A stretch of 64,000 bases of DNA from JAOUEA01 sp963797635 (lineage in GTDB: Bacteria; Actinomycetota; UBA4738; HRBIN12), in NCBI GenBank assembly GCA_963797635.1, contig CAWCPZ010000011.1, positions 434,001-498,000 on the forward strand. Direction: 5' to 3'. Within the stretch, counting starts at the first letter, position 1. Every line of letters begins with the position of its first letter. Under the pieces are notes generated by a model, which had not been told where the DNA came from, searched no databases, and saw only the letters and a list, made by a program, of their open reading frames with translations. Of this stretch, positions 27,372-36,502 are shown in pieces. A program made the position numbers and the translations under genes.

Positions 27372-27866
27372 ATGAGCGACGGCACCCTGACGGTCATCGT
27401 CGAGATCCCCAAGGGCTCGCGCAACAAGTACGAGATGGACCACGAGACCGGTGAGATCTGGCTCGACCGCATGCTGTTCACGTCGATGCAGTACCCCGCC
27501 GACTACGGGTTCATCGAAGGGACCCTGGGCGGCGACGGCGATCCCCTCGACGCGCTCGTCTTCGTGGGCGAGCCCACGTTCCCCAGCTGCCGCATCAAGG
27601 TGCGCCCGATCGGACTCTTCCGCATGACCGACGAGAAGGGCGAGGACGAGAAGATCCTGTGCGTCCCGCTCCGCGATCCGATGTGGTCGCATATCGGCGA
27701 CCTGGGCGGGATGCCGCTGCCCATGCTCAACGAGATCGAGCACTTCTTCCAGGTGTACAAGGACCTGGAAGGTCACAAGGTGTCCACCGACGGGTTCGAA
27801 GACCGGGCGTCGGCCGAACGCGTCATCGCCGAAGCGCGAGCGCGCGCCGACGCCACACACGTGTGA
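27372..27866 (+). CDS. ppa: Inorganic pyrophosphatase
   Basis: A soluble family I pyrophosphatase of 164 residues that hydrolyses pyrophosphate to two phosphates and so drives biosynthetic reactions. Active-site motifs are intact: EIPKGSRNKYE, YPADYGFIEGT and the signature DGDPLDALV. It is divergent from the RodZ-like gene, and its TGA overlaps the GTG of the next gene. Confidence 0.96.
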   Translation: MSDGTLTVIVEIPKGSRNKYEMDHETGEIWLDRMLFTSMQYPADYGFIEGTLGGDGDPLDALVFVGEPTFPSCRIKVRPIGLFRMTDEKGEDEKILCVPLRDPMWSHIGDLGGMPLPMLNEIEHFFQVYKDLEGHKVSTDGFEDRASAERVIAEARARADATHV

Positions 27867-28426
27867 ACGATCGCGCGCTGGTGCGTGGTCCTCGTGTGCA
27901 CCTTCGTCACCCGGTTCTCGCCGACCGTTCCGAGTACGTGGCGGCGCTCGAGCGCAGTCGTGCCCTGTTGCATCCCTGGGTGGACGTCCGCCTGGAGGAC
28001 GAGCTGATCGACGGATGGTTCGCCTCGGCCGACCTCGCCGACCAGCAGCGGCTCTTCGTGTGCCGGAACGAGGACGGCGCGTTGGCCGGGGCCTACAACC
28101 TGTCGCAGATCTTCTACGGGCCGTTCCGCAACGCCTACCTCGGCTACTACGCCTTCACCCCGCACGCCGGTACGGGGTTGATGCGTGAGGGCATGGAGCT
28201 GGTGTTGGATCTGGCATTCGGCCGCTTGGGGCTGCACCGGATCCAGGCCAACATCCAGCCCGGGAACGAGGCCTCCATCGCCCTGGTTCGAGGAGCCGGG
28301 TTCCGTCGGGAGGGCTTCTCGCCTCGGTATCTGATGATCGGTGGACAGTGGCGCGACCACGAACAGTGGGCGATCACCGTCGAAGACCTCGGCGAACGCG
28401 CCGGGACGCAACGCCCGGCGACCTAG
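27863..28426 (+). CDS. GNAT acetyltransferase, RimJ/RimL type
   Basis: A 187-residue protein from a GTG that overlaps the ppa stop. RimJ/RimL features are present: VRGPRVHLRHPVLADRSEY at the N terminus, LGYYAFTPHAGTGLMREGM (acetyl-CoA loop) and LHRIQANIQPGNEASIALVR, which is typical of the family. These proteins acetylate ribosomal-protein N termini or small molecules. The substrate is unknown here. Confidence 0.85.
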   Translation: MNDRALVRGPRVHLRHPVLADRSEYVAALERSRALLHPWVDVRLEDELIDGWFASADLADQQRLFVCRNEDGALAGAYNLSQIFYGPFRNAYLGYYAFTPHAGTGLMREGMELVLDLAFGRLGLHRIQANIQPGNEASIALVRGAGFRREGFSPRYLMIGGQWRDHEQWAITVEDLGERAGTQRPAT

Positions 28427-28503
28427 GTCGAGGGTCCCCAAGCTAGCGACTTCCGGCCACTGTCTGGCCCCCGGACGGGGGACTAGTGTGCGCTGCGAGG
28501 GGG

Positions 28504-28923
28504 ATGGACGACACCGATGGACGACACCCGATGATGGAGCCTGCAGACGTGAACGACACCTGGGAACACTCGCCACTGGCCTCGATCCGCGAGCGCATCT
28601 CCGCGCCGCAGAGTCTGTCGGAGGGACCGGTCAAGTTCCTGTTGGTGTCCGGCCAGCTCGACGACAACCGCTGGGGCCTGGTGGGGGCGTTCTGGGTCTC
28701 CATCGACGGTGCGCGCGGAGGGTTCATCGTGGCGCCCGACGGCATCTGGGCCGGCAGCGAGATGGTGCGCAGCTACAGGGGCTCGCTGGAACGTGGCTGG
28801 GACGCCGAGAAGGTCTACAGCTACTGGCAGGGCCAGGTGGGCATGGCGGGCCGGTTCATGATCGATCCCCAGCAGCACGCCGACACCCTGTTCCAGGTCG
28901 CACGCCGCGTCGGCGCCTTGTAG
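28504..28923 (+). CDS. Hypothetical protein, about 139 residues
   Basis: I do not recognise this family. The protein is soluble, with no signal peptide or membrane segment. It contains a central beta-rich stretch (VKFLLVSGQLDDNRWGLVGA, FWVSIDGARGGFIVAP) followed by an amphipathic helix and the aromatic segment KVYSYWQGQVG. GGGGG sits directly before the ATG at 28504. A GTG at 28486 or ATGs at 28531/28534 are alternatives. It converges on ftsK with a three-base gap. Its codon use resembles the neighbours, which supports a real gene. Confidence 0.6.
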   Translation: MDDTDGRHPMMEPADVNDTWEHSPLASIRERISAPQSLSEGPVKFLLVSGQLDDNRWGLVGAFWVSIDGARGGFIVAPDGIWAGSEMVRSYRGSLERGWDAEKVYSYWQGQVGMAGRFMIDPQQHADTLFQVARRVGAL

Positions 28924-28926
28924 CGC

Positions 28927-31353
28927 CTACGCGCTGCGGCGTTCTTCCCACTCGTCCCACGTGATGAGCACGTCCCTGGCCTTCGAGCCCTGCGACGGAC
29001 CCACGACGCCCTGCTCCTCCAGCAGGTCCATCAGGCGGCCGGCGCGTGCGAAGCCCACCTTCAACTTGCGCTGCAGCATCGAGGTCGATCCGAGCTGGGA
29101 GCGGATGATCAGTTCGGCGGCCTGGTTGACCAGCTCCTCGTCGCTGTCGCCGAGGCCGCCCGCTCCCCCGCCGGCGCTGAGCTCGGCCTCGGTCGGCGGG
29201 ATGCCCAAGCCTTCGATGTGCTGCTCGTAGACCACCTCACGTTGGCCTCGGATGAACGCCGAGATGCCGTGGATCTCGGCCTCGGTGACCCAGGCGCCCT
29301 GCAGACGCACCGGCTTCGAGGCGTTCGCGGGCGCGAACAGCATGTCGCCGTGGCCCACCAGCTTCTCGGCCCCGTTCTGGTCGAGCACCACTCGCGAATC
29401 GGCCTGGCTCGAGGTCATGAGCGCGATCCGGCTGGGGATGTTCGCCTTGATGAGACCGGTCACGACGTCGACGCTGGGGCGCTGGGTGGCGACCACGAGG
29501 TGGATGCCGACGGCGCGCGCCATCTGCGCGATCCGGCAGATCGCGTCCTCGACCGCGCGCGGGGCCACCATCATCAGGTCGGCGAGCTCGTCGATCACGA
29601 CGACGATGTACGGCAGGTGCTCGTACTTGTGCTCGTAGCCGACCGGCAGGCGCAGGGTGCCGTCCGCCAGTCCCTCCTCGTACCCGTCGATGTCGCGGAC
29701 GCCGACGGTGGCGAGCATCTCGTAGCGCATCTCCATCTCGCGCACGATCCACTCCAGCGCCTCGGTGGCCCGCTTCGGATGCACGATCACCGGGCTCAAC
29801 AGGTGCGGCACCTCGGCGAAGTGGCTGAGCTCCACGCGCTTGGGGTCGATCAACACGAGCCGGACGTCTTCGGGGGTGGTGCGCATCAGGATCGAGGTGA
29901 TGAAGCTGTTCACCAGGCTGGACTTGCCCGCGCCGGTGGCCCCGGCGATCAGGACGTGCGGCATGGTGGCGAGGTTCACCATCTGGGACTCGCCGTGGAT
30001 GTCCTTGCCCAGGGCCACCTGCAAGGGGTGGGTGGCCGCCTTCGCCGCCTTCGACCGCAGGATGTCGCCCAGCATCACGAAGTCGCGGTGCTTGTTGGGC
30101 ACCTCGATGCCGATCGCCGACCGGCCGGGGATGGGAGCGATGATGCGCACGTCGGGCGTGGCCAGCGCGTAGGCGATGTCGCTGGACAGGTTCAACACCT
30201 TGTTGACCTTCGTGCCGGAGGCGACCTCCACCTCGTACATCGTGACCGTCGGTCCGCGGTGGGAGTCCACGACCTTCGCGTCGACGCCGAACGTGGTGAG
30301 CGTGTGCGCGAGCGCTTCCATCACACCGGTCTCGTGGATGCCGTCATTGGTGGAGGGCGGCGCGGTGCGCAGCAGATCGAGCGAAGGCAGTTCGTACGGA
30401 CCCGCGGCGGTGGTGACCGTGCGTGGCTTGGGCGCGTTCTTCGCCGGGAGCCCAGGCTCCTCGGCGGCGGGCGGCTCGTCGAGCGGCAGCACCGGTGAGG
30501 ACTCAGGCAGGACGACGACGGGCTCTTCGACCAGGCCCATGGCCTCCATGAACTTCGCGCGCTTCTTGGGTTCCTTGGGCTTGGCGGCCGCATCGGCGGG
30601 CGCGGCTTCACGGGCGGCAGCCTTCTCGGCCTTGGCGGCGGCCTTCGCTTCCTTGGCCGTCTTCGCGACCTCGTCCTTCTCGACCAGGCTCGAGCGGAAG
30701 TCCGACACCTTCTGCTTGGCCTCCGCGAACGACGTGCCGGTGAAGATGAGCAGGCCGATCGCCGCCAGGCCCGCATCGATCACGAAGGCGCCATAGGGAG
30801 AGACCACCTTGGAGAGCGGACCGGCCCCGATCGCGCCGATGATGCCGCCGGCATCGCCCAGGCCCACCGCACGCTTCGTGTCTTCGAGCGGCGCGAACAC
30901 CCCCGGGTTCCCACGCGCGATCGAAACCATGCCCAGCACGCCGACCGTCAGCAGGCCGAACCCGATGAACATCCGAACGCGGTCCTCCGGCGCAACGTCG
31001 CGCAGCAGGACGAACCCCCAGAACACCCCGATCACCGGGATCGCCACCGCGAGCAGACCGAAGCCGCTCTGCAGCAGGTCGGTCATCGCCTGGCCCATGG
31101 GCCCCGCCAGGTCGAACCAGACCGACAGGACCGCCAGGCCCGCGAACACCACCAACGCGATCCCGACGGCGTCACGCGCGAACGGCGACAGGATCTGCCG
31201 CGTGGAGGCGCGTGCCGGCTTCTTCTTGGCAGGGGGCTTCTTGGACGCCGGCTTCTTCTTCGGCGCGGCCTTCCGACCGCTCGAGGAAGCCTTACGGGAT
31301 GCGGACGTGCGCGACGCGGTGCGTCGCGAAGAAGGGGAAGTCTTCGTCGCCAT
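28927..31353 (-). CDS. ftsK: DNA translocase FtsK/SpoIIIE
   Basis: FtsK pumps chromosomal DNA at the division septum. The protein is 808 residues. A Lys/Ala/Ser-rich N terminus precedes about four transmembrane helices (about residues 65-250), an Ala/Glu/Lys linker, and the motor domain with Walker A GATGAGKS at about 466-473 and VVIDELADLMMV. A C-terminal winged-helix gamma domain (LGSTSMLQRKLKVGFARAGRL) would read polar DNA signals. I chose the ATG at 31353 over one 12 codons upstream because the Lys-rich tail begins there. Confidence 0.95.
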   Translation of the reverse strand: MATKTSPSSRRTASRTSASRKASSSGRKAAPKKKPASKKPPAKKKPARASTRQILSPFARDAVGIALVVFAGLAVLSVWFDLAGPMGQAMTDLLQSGFGLLAVAIPVIGVFWGFVLLRDVAPEDRVRMFIGFGLLTVGVLGMVSIARGNPGVFAPLEDTKRAVGLGDAGGIIGAIGAGPLSKVVSPYGAFVIDAGLAAIGLLIFTGTSFAEAKQKVSDFRSSLVEKDEVAKTAKEAKAAAKAEKAAAREAAPADAAAKPKEPKKRAKFMEAMGLVEEPVVVLPESSPVLPLDEPPAAEEPGLPAKNAPKPRTVTTAAGPYELPSLDLLRTAPPSTNDGIHETGVMEALAHTLTTFGVDAKVVDSHRGPTVTMYEVEVASGTKVNKVLNLSSDIAYALATPDVRIIAPIPGRSAIGIEVPNKHRDFVMLGDILRSKAAKAATHPLQVALGKDIHGESQMVNLATMPHVLIAGATGAGKSSLVNSFITSILMRTTPEDVRLVLIDPKRVELSHFAEVPHLLSPVIVHPKRATEALEWIVREMEMRYEMLATVGVRDIDGYEEGLADGTLRLPVGYEHKYEHLPYIVVVIDELADLMMVAPRAVEDAICRIAQMARAVGIHLVVATQRPSVDVVTGLIKANIPSRIALMTSSQADSRVVLDQNGAEKLVGHGDMLFAPANASKPVRLQGAWVTEAEIHGISAFIRGQREVVYEQHIEGLGIPPTEAELSAGGGAGGLGDSDEELVNQAAELIIRSQLGSTSMLQRKLKVGFARAGRLMDLLEEQGVVGPSQGSKARDVLITWDEWEERRSA

Positions 31354-31395
31354 AGCCCATAAGCATGACGGGTTGCGGCGACGCTGCAACCATCC

Positions 31396-33000
31396 TCAGA
31401 CCTCCATCACGACCGGGAGGATCACGGGTTTGCGCTGCGTGGCCTCGTTGAAATAGCGCCCGAGCACGCGGCGGATGTCCTGCTGGAGGGCCGACGGGTC
31501 GATCACCTTGGCGTCGGAGGACTCGGCGATCGCATCCACCACGCGCTCACGCGCCTCGTCGAGGATGCCCTGGGAGGTCTCTTCGTAGACGAACCCGCGG
31601 TTCACGATGTCGGGGCCGCTCACGAGCTCGCCCGTCTGGGAGTCGACCGTGACCACCACGACGACCACGCCGTCGCCTGCCAGCTTCCGCCGGTCGCGCA
31701 GGACCTCGCCGCCCACGTCGCCGATGCCGAGGCCGTCGACGAAGGTCATCCCGGCCTGGACGCGCTCGACGATCTCGAGCCGCTCCCCCACGTCGACGAC
31801 GTCGCCGTCCTCGCAGATGATCACGTGGTCTTCGGGGATGCCGACCTCCTCGGCGAGCCTGGCGTGGTGCTGCAGGTGCCGGCGCTCACCGTGCACCGGG
31901 ATGAACCAGCGCGGGCGCACCAGCGAGAGCATGAGCCGGAGCTCCTCGGCGGCGGCGTGACCGCTGGCGTGCACCGGGTCGGCGGGCATGTGGTAGACGT
32001 CGGCGCCGGTCCGGTACACGGCGTCGACCACCCGGTGGATCGCCGGCTCGTTGCCGGGGATCAACGACGAGGACAGCACCACGGTGTCGCCCTCCTTGAG
32101 CTTGACCCACTTGTGCTGACGCTGGGCCATCAGCGAGAGCGCGCTGAAGGGCTCGCCCTGCGACCCCGTGCAGATCACGACGACGCGGCCGGGATCGAGG
32201 TTCTTGACCTCTTCGATGTCGACCACGTCGCGGTCGTCGACATGCAGCAGCCCCAGGAGACGGGCGGCGCGCACCGAGTTGTGCATCGACCGGCCCAGGA
32301 AGGCCACCACGCGCTCGTTCGAGACGGCGGCGTTCACGATCTGCTGGATCCGGTGGATGTGGCTGGAGAAACAGGCCGCCACCACGATCTCGGGGGCATT
32401 GGCCACGATGCGCTGCAGCACCGGACCCACGCTCTGCTCACTCGAGGTGTAGCCGGCCTCCTCGGCGTTCGTGGAGTCGGACAGGAGCAGGTGCACGCCC
32501 GTGCCGCTGGCCTCCTCGGCGAGACCGTGCAGGTCGGTGGGCCGACCGTCGAGCGGCGTCTGGTCGATCTTGAAGTCGCCCGTGTGCAGGATCGTGCCGA
32601 ACGGCGTGTCGATCGCCACGGCCATGCCGTCGGGGATCGAGTGCGTCACGCGCAGGAAGCGCATCGAGAACGGGCCGGCGGTGGCACCTTCGCCGGGGGT
32701 GACGACGTGCAGGTCGGCCCGGTCGGTGACGCCGTGCTCCTCGAGCTTGCCCTTCAACAGTTCGAGCGTGAAGGGCGTGCCGTAGATCGGCAGATGGTCG
32801 AACTCGCGGAGCAGGTACGGCAACGCTCCGATGTGGTCTTCGTGACCGTGGGTGAGCACGACCGCTTCGACGCGGTCGACGTTCTTGCGCACGTAGTCGA
32901 AGTCCGGCAGCACCAGGTCGATGCCGGGCATGTCGCCCGAGGGGAACGACAGGCCGACGTCGACGATGAGGATGCGTCCGTCGACCTCGACGCACGCCAT
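31396..33000 (-). CDS. rnj: Ribonuclease J
   Basis: RNase J is a metallo-beta-lactamase-fold ribonuclease with endo- and 5-prime exonuclease activity. The protein is 534 residues from the first usable ATG. HGHEDH metal ligands and the beta-CASP domain (SDSTNAEEAGYTSSEQSV, PVHASGHAA, PVHGERRHL) are intact. The normal N-terminal strand (VVFLGGVGEVGRN) can be read in the same frame upstream of 33000, but no ATG, GTG, TTG or other near-cognate start lies between it and the dapA stop. A base error or an unusual initiation is likely, and the true protein probably starts about 15-20 residues earlier. It follows dapA, an arrangement common in Gram-positives. Confidence 0.92.
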   Translation of the reverse strand: MACVEVDGRILIVDVGLSFPSGDMPGIDLVLPDFDYVRKNVDRVEAVVLTHGHEDHIGALPYLLREFDHLPIYGTPFTLELLKGKLEEHGVTDRADLHVVTPGEGATAGPFSMRFLRVTHSIPDGMAVAIDTPFGTILHTGDFKIDQTPLDGRPTDLHGLAEEASGTGVHLLLSDSTNAEEAGYTSSEQSVGPVLQRIVANAPEIVVAACFSSHIHRIQQIVNAAVSNERVVAFLGRSMHNSVRAARLLGLLHVDDRDVVDIEEVKNLDPGRVVVICTGSQGEPFSALSLMAQRQHKWVKLKEGDTVVLSSSLIPGNEPAIHRVVDAVYRTGADVYHMPADPVHASGHAAAEELRLMLSLVRPRWFIPVHGERRHLQHHARLAEEVGIPEDHVIICEDGDVVDVGERLEIVERVQAGMTFVDGLGIGDVGGEVLRDRRKLAGDGVVVVVVTVDSQTGELVSGPDIVNRGFVYEETSQGILDEARERVVDAIAESSDAKVIDPSALQQDIRRVLGRYFNEATQRKPVILPVVMEV

Positions 33001-33055
33001 GTTGCGACCGACCTCCCCGACACCTCCGAGGAAGACGACGCGACAGAGGTTCGGG

Positions 33056-33952
33056 TCAGAGGAGACCGGCGTCCTCCAGAGCCTTGCGCACGCGCTCGCG
33101 TTCTTCGGCCGTGGCCGGCACCAGCGGCAGCCGCGTGGGACCGGCCGGGCGGCCCTGCATCTCCAGCGCGGCCTTCACCGGGATGGGGTTGGAGGTGACG
33201 AACAACGCGTTGTAGAGCGGCGAGAGCGCCTCGTGGATCTTGCGGGCCGCCGGGACGTCGCCGGTGTGGATCAGGTCGATCATCTGGCGGATCTGCTCAC
33301 CCACCAGGTGGCCGGCCACGCTCACCACGCCCACGGCACCCAGGCACACGTAGCCGAACGTCGCCCAGTCGTCGCCCGAGTAGACCTCGAACCCGGCCGG
33401 GGCCTCGGCGATCAGCTTGCTGACCGCTTGGAAGTCACCGGTGGAGTCCTTCACGGCCACGATGTTGGGCCGTTGCGCGAGCTCGATCAGCGTGTCGTGC
33501 TCGATCCGCGTGGCGGTCCGGCCGGGGATGTTGTACAGGATCATCGGCAGCTCGGTGGCGTCGGCGATGTGCTCGAAGTGCGCGATCAGGCCTCGCTGCG
33601 GGGGCTTGTTGTAGTACGGGGTCACCACGAGCAGGCCGTCGGCGCCGGCGTCCTCGGCCGCCTGGGTGAGCTCCAGGGTCTCGGCCGTGGAGTAGGTGCC
33701 CGTGCCGCAGATCAGCTTGCCCCGGCCGCGGATCGCCTCGCCCACCGCGGCGAAGAGCTGCGCCTTCTCCTTGTGGGTCAACGTGGGCGACTCGCCCGTG
33801 GAACCGGCGACCACGACCGCGTCGGTGCCGTGTTCGACGAGCCACGAGGCGAGTTCCTGCGCGCCGTCCAGATCGACCCCGTGGTCGGCGCGGAACGGCG
33901 TGATCATGGCGGTGGCGACGTTCCCGAAGTTCCCGCTCATGTGTTCGGCCAT
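33056..33952 (-). CDS. dapA: 4-hydroxy-tetrahydrodipicolinate synthase
   Basis: DapA condenses pyruvate with aspartate semialdehyde, the first committed step to diaminopimelate. The protein is 298 residues. The Schiff-base lysine lies in IVAVKDSTGD, the catalytic-triad and family motifs are GSTGESPTL and LYNIPGRT, and GDDWATFGYVCLGAVG is present. A ribosome-binding site GGGAGG precedes the ATG at 33952; an in-frame start 24 bases upstream is rejected. The other dap genes lie at 11.9-15.9 and 39.7-40.5 kb. Confidence 0.95.
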   Translation of the reverse strand: MAEHMSGNFGNVATAMITPFRADHGVDLDGAQELASWLVEHGTDAVVVAGSTGESPTLTHKEKAQLFAAVGEAIRGRGKLICGTGTYSTAETLELTQAAEDAGADGLLVVTPYYNKPPQRGLIAHFEHIADATELPMILYNIPGRTATRIEHDTLIELAQRPNIVAVKDSTGDFQAVSKLIAEAPAGFEVYSGDDWATFGYVCLGAVGVVSVAGHLVGEQIRQMIDLIHTGDVPAARKIHEALSPLYNALFVTSNPIPVKAALEMQGRPAGPTRLPLVPATAEERERVRKALEDAGLL

Positions 33953-34027
33953 GGTGGTGCCTCCCTCTCTGGCCACCGCGAACGAGCCGGGGTGCGGCGG
34001 CCTGGATGCGCCCTATGCTAACGGCCC

Positions 34028-34582
34028 ATGCCCCGCATCTACACCAAGACCGGCGACGACGGCACCACCGGCCTGCTCTACGGGGGGCGGGTGCCGAAGG
34101 ACGACCTGGTCACCGAGGCGTACGGCACCACCGACGAGGCGGTCGCCGTGCTGGGCCTGGCTCGCTCGCTCACCACCGACGAGGTCATGGCCGCCGACCT
34201 GCTCACCCTGCAGCGGGAGCTGTTCGTGGTGGGGGCCGACCTGGCCACCAATCCCAAGGAACGCCGGAAGCTCAAGGAAGGCATCTCCCTGGTGGACGAG
34301 GCGATGGTGCAGCGCCTGGAGCAGCGGATCGACGGCCTGGTGGCTCAGCGTCCGCTCCCCGAGGTGTTCATCGTGCCGGGCGCGAACCCGGCGAGCGCCT
34401 CGATCGACGTGGCGCGCAGCACGATCCGACGGGCCGAACGCGCCGTCGTGGCCCTGGAGCACGCACAGCGCGAGGTCAACCCGCTCGTTCGCCGCTACCT
34501 CAACCGCCTGAGCGACCTGTTGTTCGTGATGGCACGCTGGGAAGCCGGCGAGAGCGAGCCCGCCAGCCGCACCGACGTCTGA
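34028..34582 (+). CDS. Cob(I)alamin adenosyltransferase, PduO/MMAB type
   Basis: This 184-residue PduO-type ATP:corrinoid adenosyltransferase converts cob(I)alamin and ATP to adenosylcobalamin. The N-terminal ATP-binding motif TKTGDDGTTGLLYGG and the C-terminal RRAERAVVALEH and VNPLVRRYLNRLSDLLFVMAR are diagnostic. The product is the cofactor needed by the class II reductase at 4.8-7.6 kb. No cobalamin biosynthesis genes are in the window, so the organism may salvage B12. Confidence 0.93.
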   Translation: MPRIYTKTGDDGTTGLLYGGRVPKDDLVTEAYGTTDEAVAVLGLARSLTTDEVMAADLLTLQRELFVVGADLATNPKERRKLKEGISLVDEAMVQRLEQRIDGLVAQRPLPEVFIVPGANPASASIDVARSTIRRAERAVVALEHAQREVNPLVRRYLNRLSDLLFVMARWEAGESEPASRTDV

Positions 34583-34583
34583 G

Positions 34584-35881
34584 TCACGGCACCACGTAGA
34601 ACCCGTCGATCCAGAACGTCGAGGCGCTGGTTCCCGTCGACGAGCAGCGTGTGCGGGTTGGCGTTGTCGCGTGCACGTAGCACTGGATGCGGCTGTGCAC
34701 CAGGACGAGACGTCCTCGGTCATCGGCAGACTGCGTGTCGCCGTCGAGGACACGTCGGCCGTCGCGGTGCCCGAATCCGCCGGGCCACCCATGACGCAGA
34801 CCTCCGTGCCCGTTCCCCCGGTGAACGTGAAGGTCGCGGTGCCCGGCGCCACCGCGTTCGAGATCCCGCTCCGGGTGCCCAGGAACCAGCCGGCTGGCGG
34901 CTTCGTCCTGCGTGACGAGTGGGTCGTAGGTCGCGCTGCATCGTCGTCGAACGGGAACGTGGTGCGCTTGGAGCGTCGAGATCTTCCGGTTCTTCTGCCG
35001 GTCGATCACGATCGTCCGCACGTCGTAGGTCGCTCCCTCTTCTCCCGGGCACGGCGACGGTCGGCGTCAAGCGCCTTGCCGTCCTCCACCGTCGTCCCAG
35101 GTGTGGCCGACCTCCCGGTTCGCTCCGCTGGACGATCCACTCCTTGACGCCGGTGCCGAACTGGTCGTCGGCGACGTGGAACTCGATCGGGGACGTGAGA
35201 TCGTCCGAGGCATCGCCCGAGTAGGTCTCCCAGTCGTCCCATCCGAACGACGGCGCGCGATGGTCGAGCGGGATCAACGGAGGGTACCGGTTGGGGATCG
35301 TGTCGATGCACGCATGTGCTTCCGAGCATGGGCGAGCCCTGGTAGTACGAGCCGGCGATGAACCGGTAGGTGCCGGGGCTATGGATCTTCGCCCGTTGGA
35401 TCACCTGACGGAACCCGCGCGGACCGGTCCTCGAGGTGGGGACCGTGCGGTCGACGATGTTGTTCGGTGCCGAGGTTCACGAGCACGCCCCGGAGCTTGC
35501 CGCCCGCGAAGAACACGTACTGCCCGTACTCGAACGGCGGGGCGTCGTTGGTGTCGATCAGGATCAGCGAAGTTCCCGTCGTTGATGTCCGATCCCGCGT
35601 TCGAGATCGGCCCGCGCGCCGTGAAGGCCACGGTGTCCTTGCGTCTTGCCGCGACTGATCTTCATCGACGCGAGGTCGAGCGGCCCTCGCACGTCGTTGC
35701 CGTCCTTGCGCGAGATCGAGAACGACGCGCTCGGTGGGTGCCTGCGCCTCGGGGGCGATACTCGGCGGAGGCGCCCGCTCGCCCACCTGGGACCCGCGGC
35801 GAGGCGCCGGCGGGCATCGCTCCCAGCAGGAGCAACGACCGCAGCGATGACGGCGGTCAGGATCGATGGACGACGCGACAT
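34584..35881 (-). pseudogene. Secreted protein gene broken by at least eleven frameshifts
   Basis: On the minus strand one protein can be followed through successive frames. It begins with a signal peptide (MSRRPSILTAVIAAVV, then LLLLGAMPAGAS). It continues with SASFSISRKDGNDVRGPLDL, VAFTARGPISNAGSDIN, LILIDTNDAPPFEYGQYV, AKIHSPGTYRFIAGSYYQG, SFGWDDWETYSGDASDDL, VRTIVIDRQKNRKISTL, AGWFLGTRSGISNAV and ATFTFTGGTGTEVCVMGG, and ends TSASTFWIDGFYVVP-stop. Every step is a shift of one extra base, with no premature stop inside a segment. The reconstructed product is about 425 residues, beta-rich and secreted; I do not recognise its family. Local consensus error is more likely than true decay. The start at 35881 is the one that gives the signal peptide. 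It lies 70 bp after a lipoprotein gene on the same strand. Confidence 0.6.
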
Positions 35882-35951
35882 ATCGGCTCTCTCCTCCGTG
35901 ATGGAATCCGGGGGAGTGTACGGGAAAGGCAACCCCTGTACAACGCAAGAT

Positions 35952-36422
35952 TCAGGCGACCGGGACGGGGCGCATCGCGCCGAAGTTGCTCCCGCCGAAC
36001 AGCAGCACCATCAGGCCCACCGAGGTGGCATCGACCTGCTCGGGGAACGTCACGGTGAACGTGGCCGACCCCCCTTCGGGGATCACCGCGGGTGCGTCCA
36101 CGGAGCCCTCGTAGCGTTGGTCGTCGCCCGAGATCACGTACATCCCCGGCTTCCCGATCTCGGCGGGTGAGCCGTTCTTCACCTCGAGGGTGCCGGTGGC
36201 GCCGTCCAACGAGAAGGTGGCCGTCACGCCGTTGAACGTGTATTCGTACTGGCCGGGCTGATAGGCGATGTCGCCCGGGTCGGAACTCACCACGCACTCA
36301 CCGGGGGCACACGACGGCGACGTCGGCTGGGCCGAGGGCTCCTCGTCGCCGCCTCCGGTGCACGCCGCAGCGAGCAGGGTGAAGAGCACGACGGGCACGA
36401 TGGTTCGACGGAAGGGGCTCAC
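35952..36422 (-). CDS. Lipoprotein of unknown function
   Basis: A 156-residue protein with a lipoprotein signal peptide (RTIVPVVLFTLLAAAC, lipobox LAAAC, followed by TGGGDEE) and a beta-rich extracytoplasmic domain (PGQYEYTFNGVTATF, SLDGATGTLEVKNGSP). This resembles a cupredoxin-like or immunoglobulin-like fold but lacks clear copper ligands. It is upstream of and co-directional with the broken secreted-protein gene, and divergent from the phosphatase gene. Confidence 0.78.
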   Translation of the reverse strand: MSPFRRTIVPVVLFTLLAAACTGGGDEEPSAQPTSPSCAPGECVVSSDPGDIAYQPGQYEYTFNGVTATFSLDGATGTLEVKNGSPAEIGKPGMYVISGDDQRYEGSVDAPAVIPEGGSATFTVTFPEQVDATSVGLMVLLFGGSNFGAMRPVPVA

Positions 36423-36502
36423 GGTTGCGGCATGATACGCGAACCGAATGCCCGGCGAGCCGAACGTCAGGTCGTCGTCACAGGAACAGGAAACGAGGAA
36501 CC

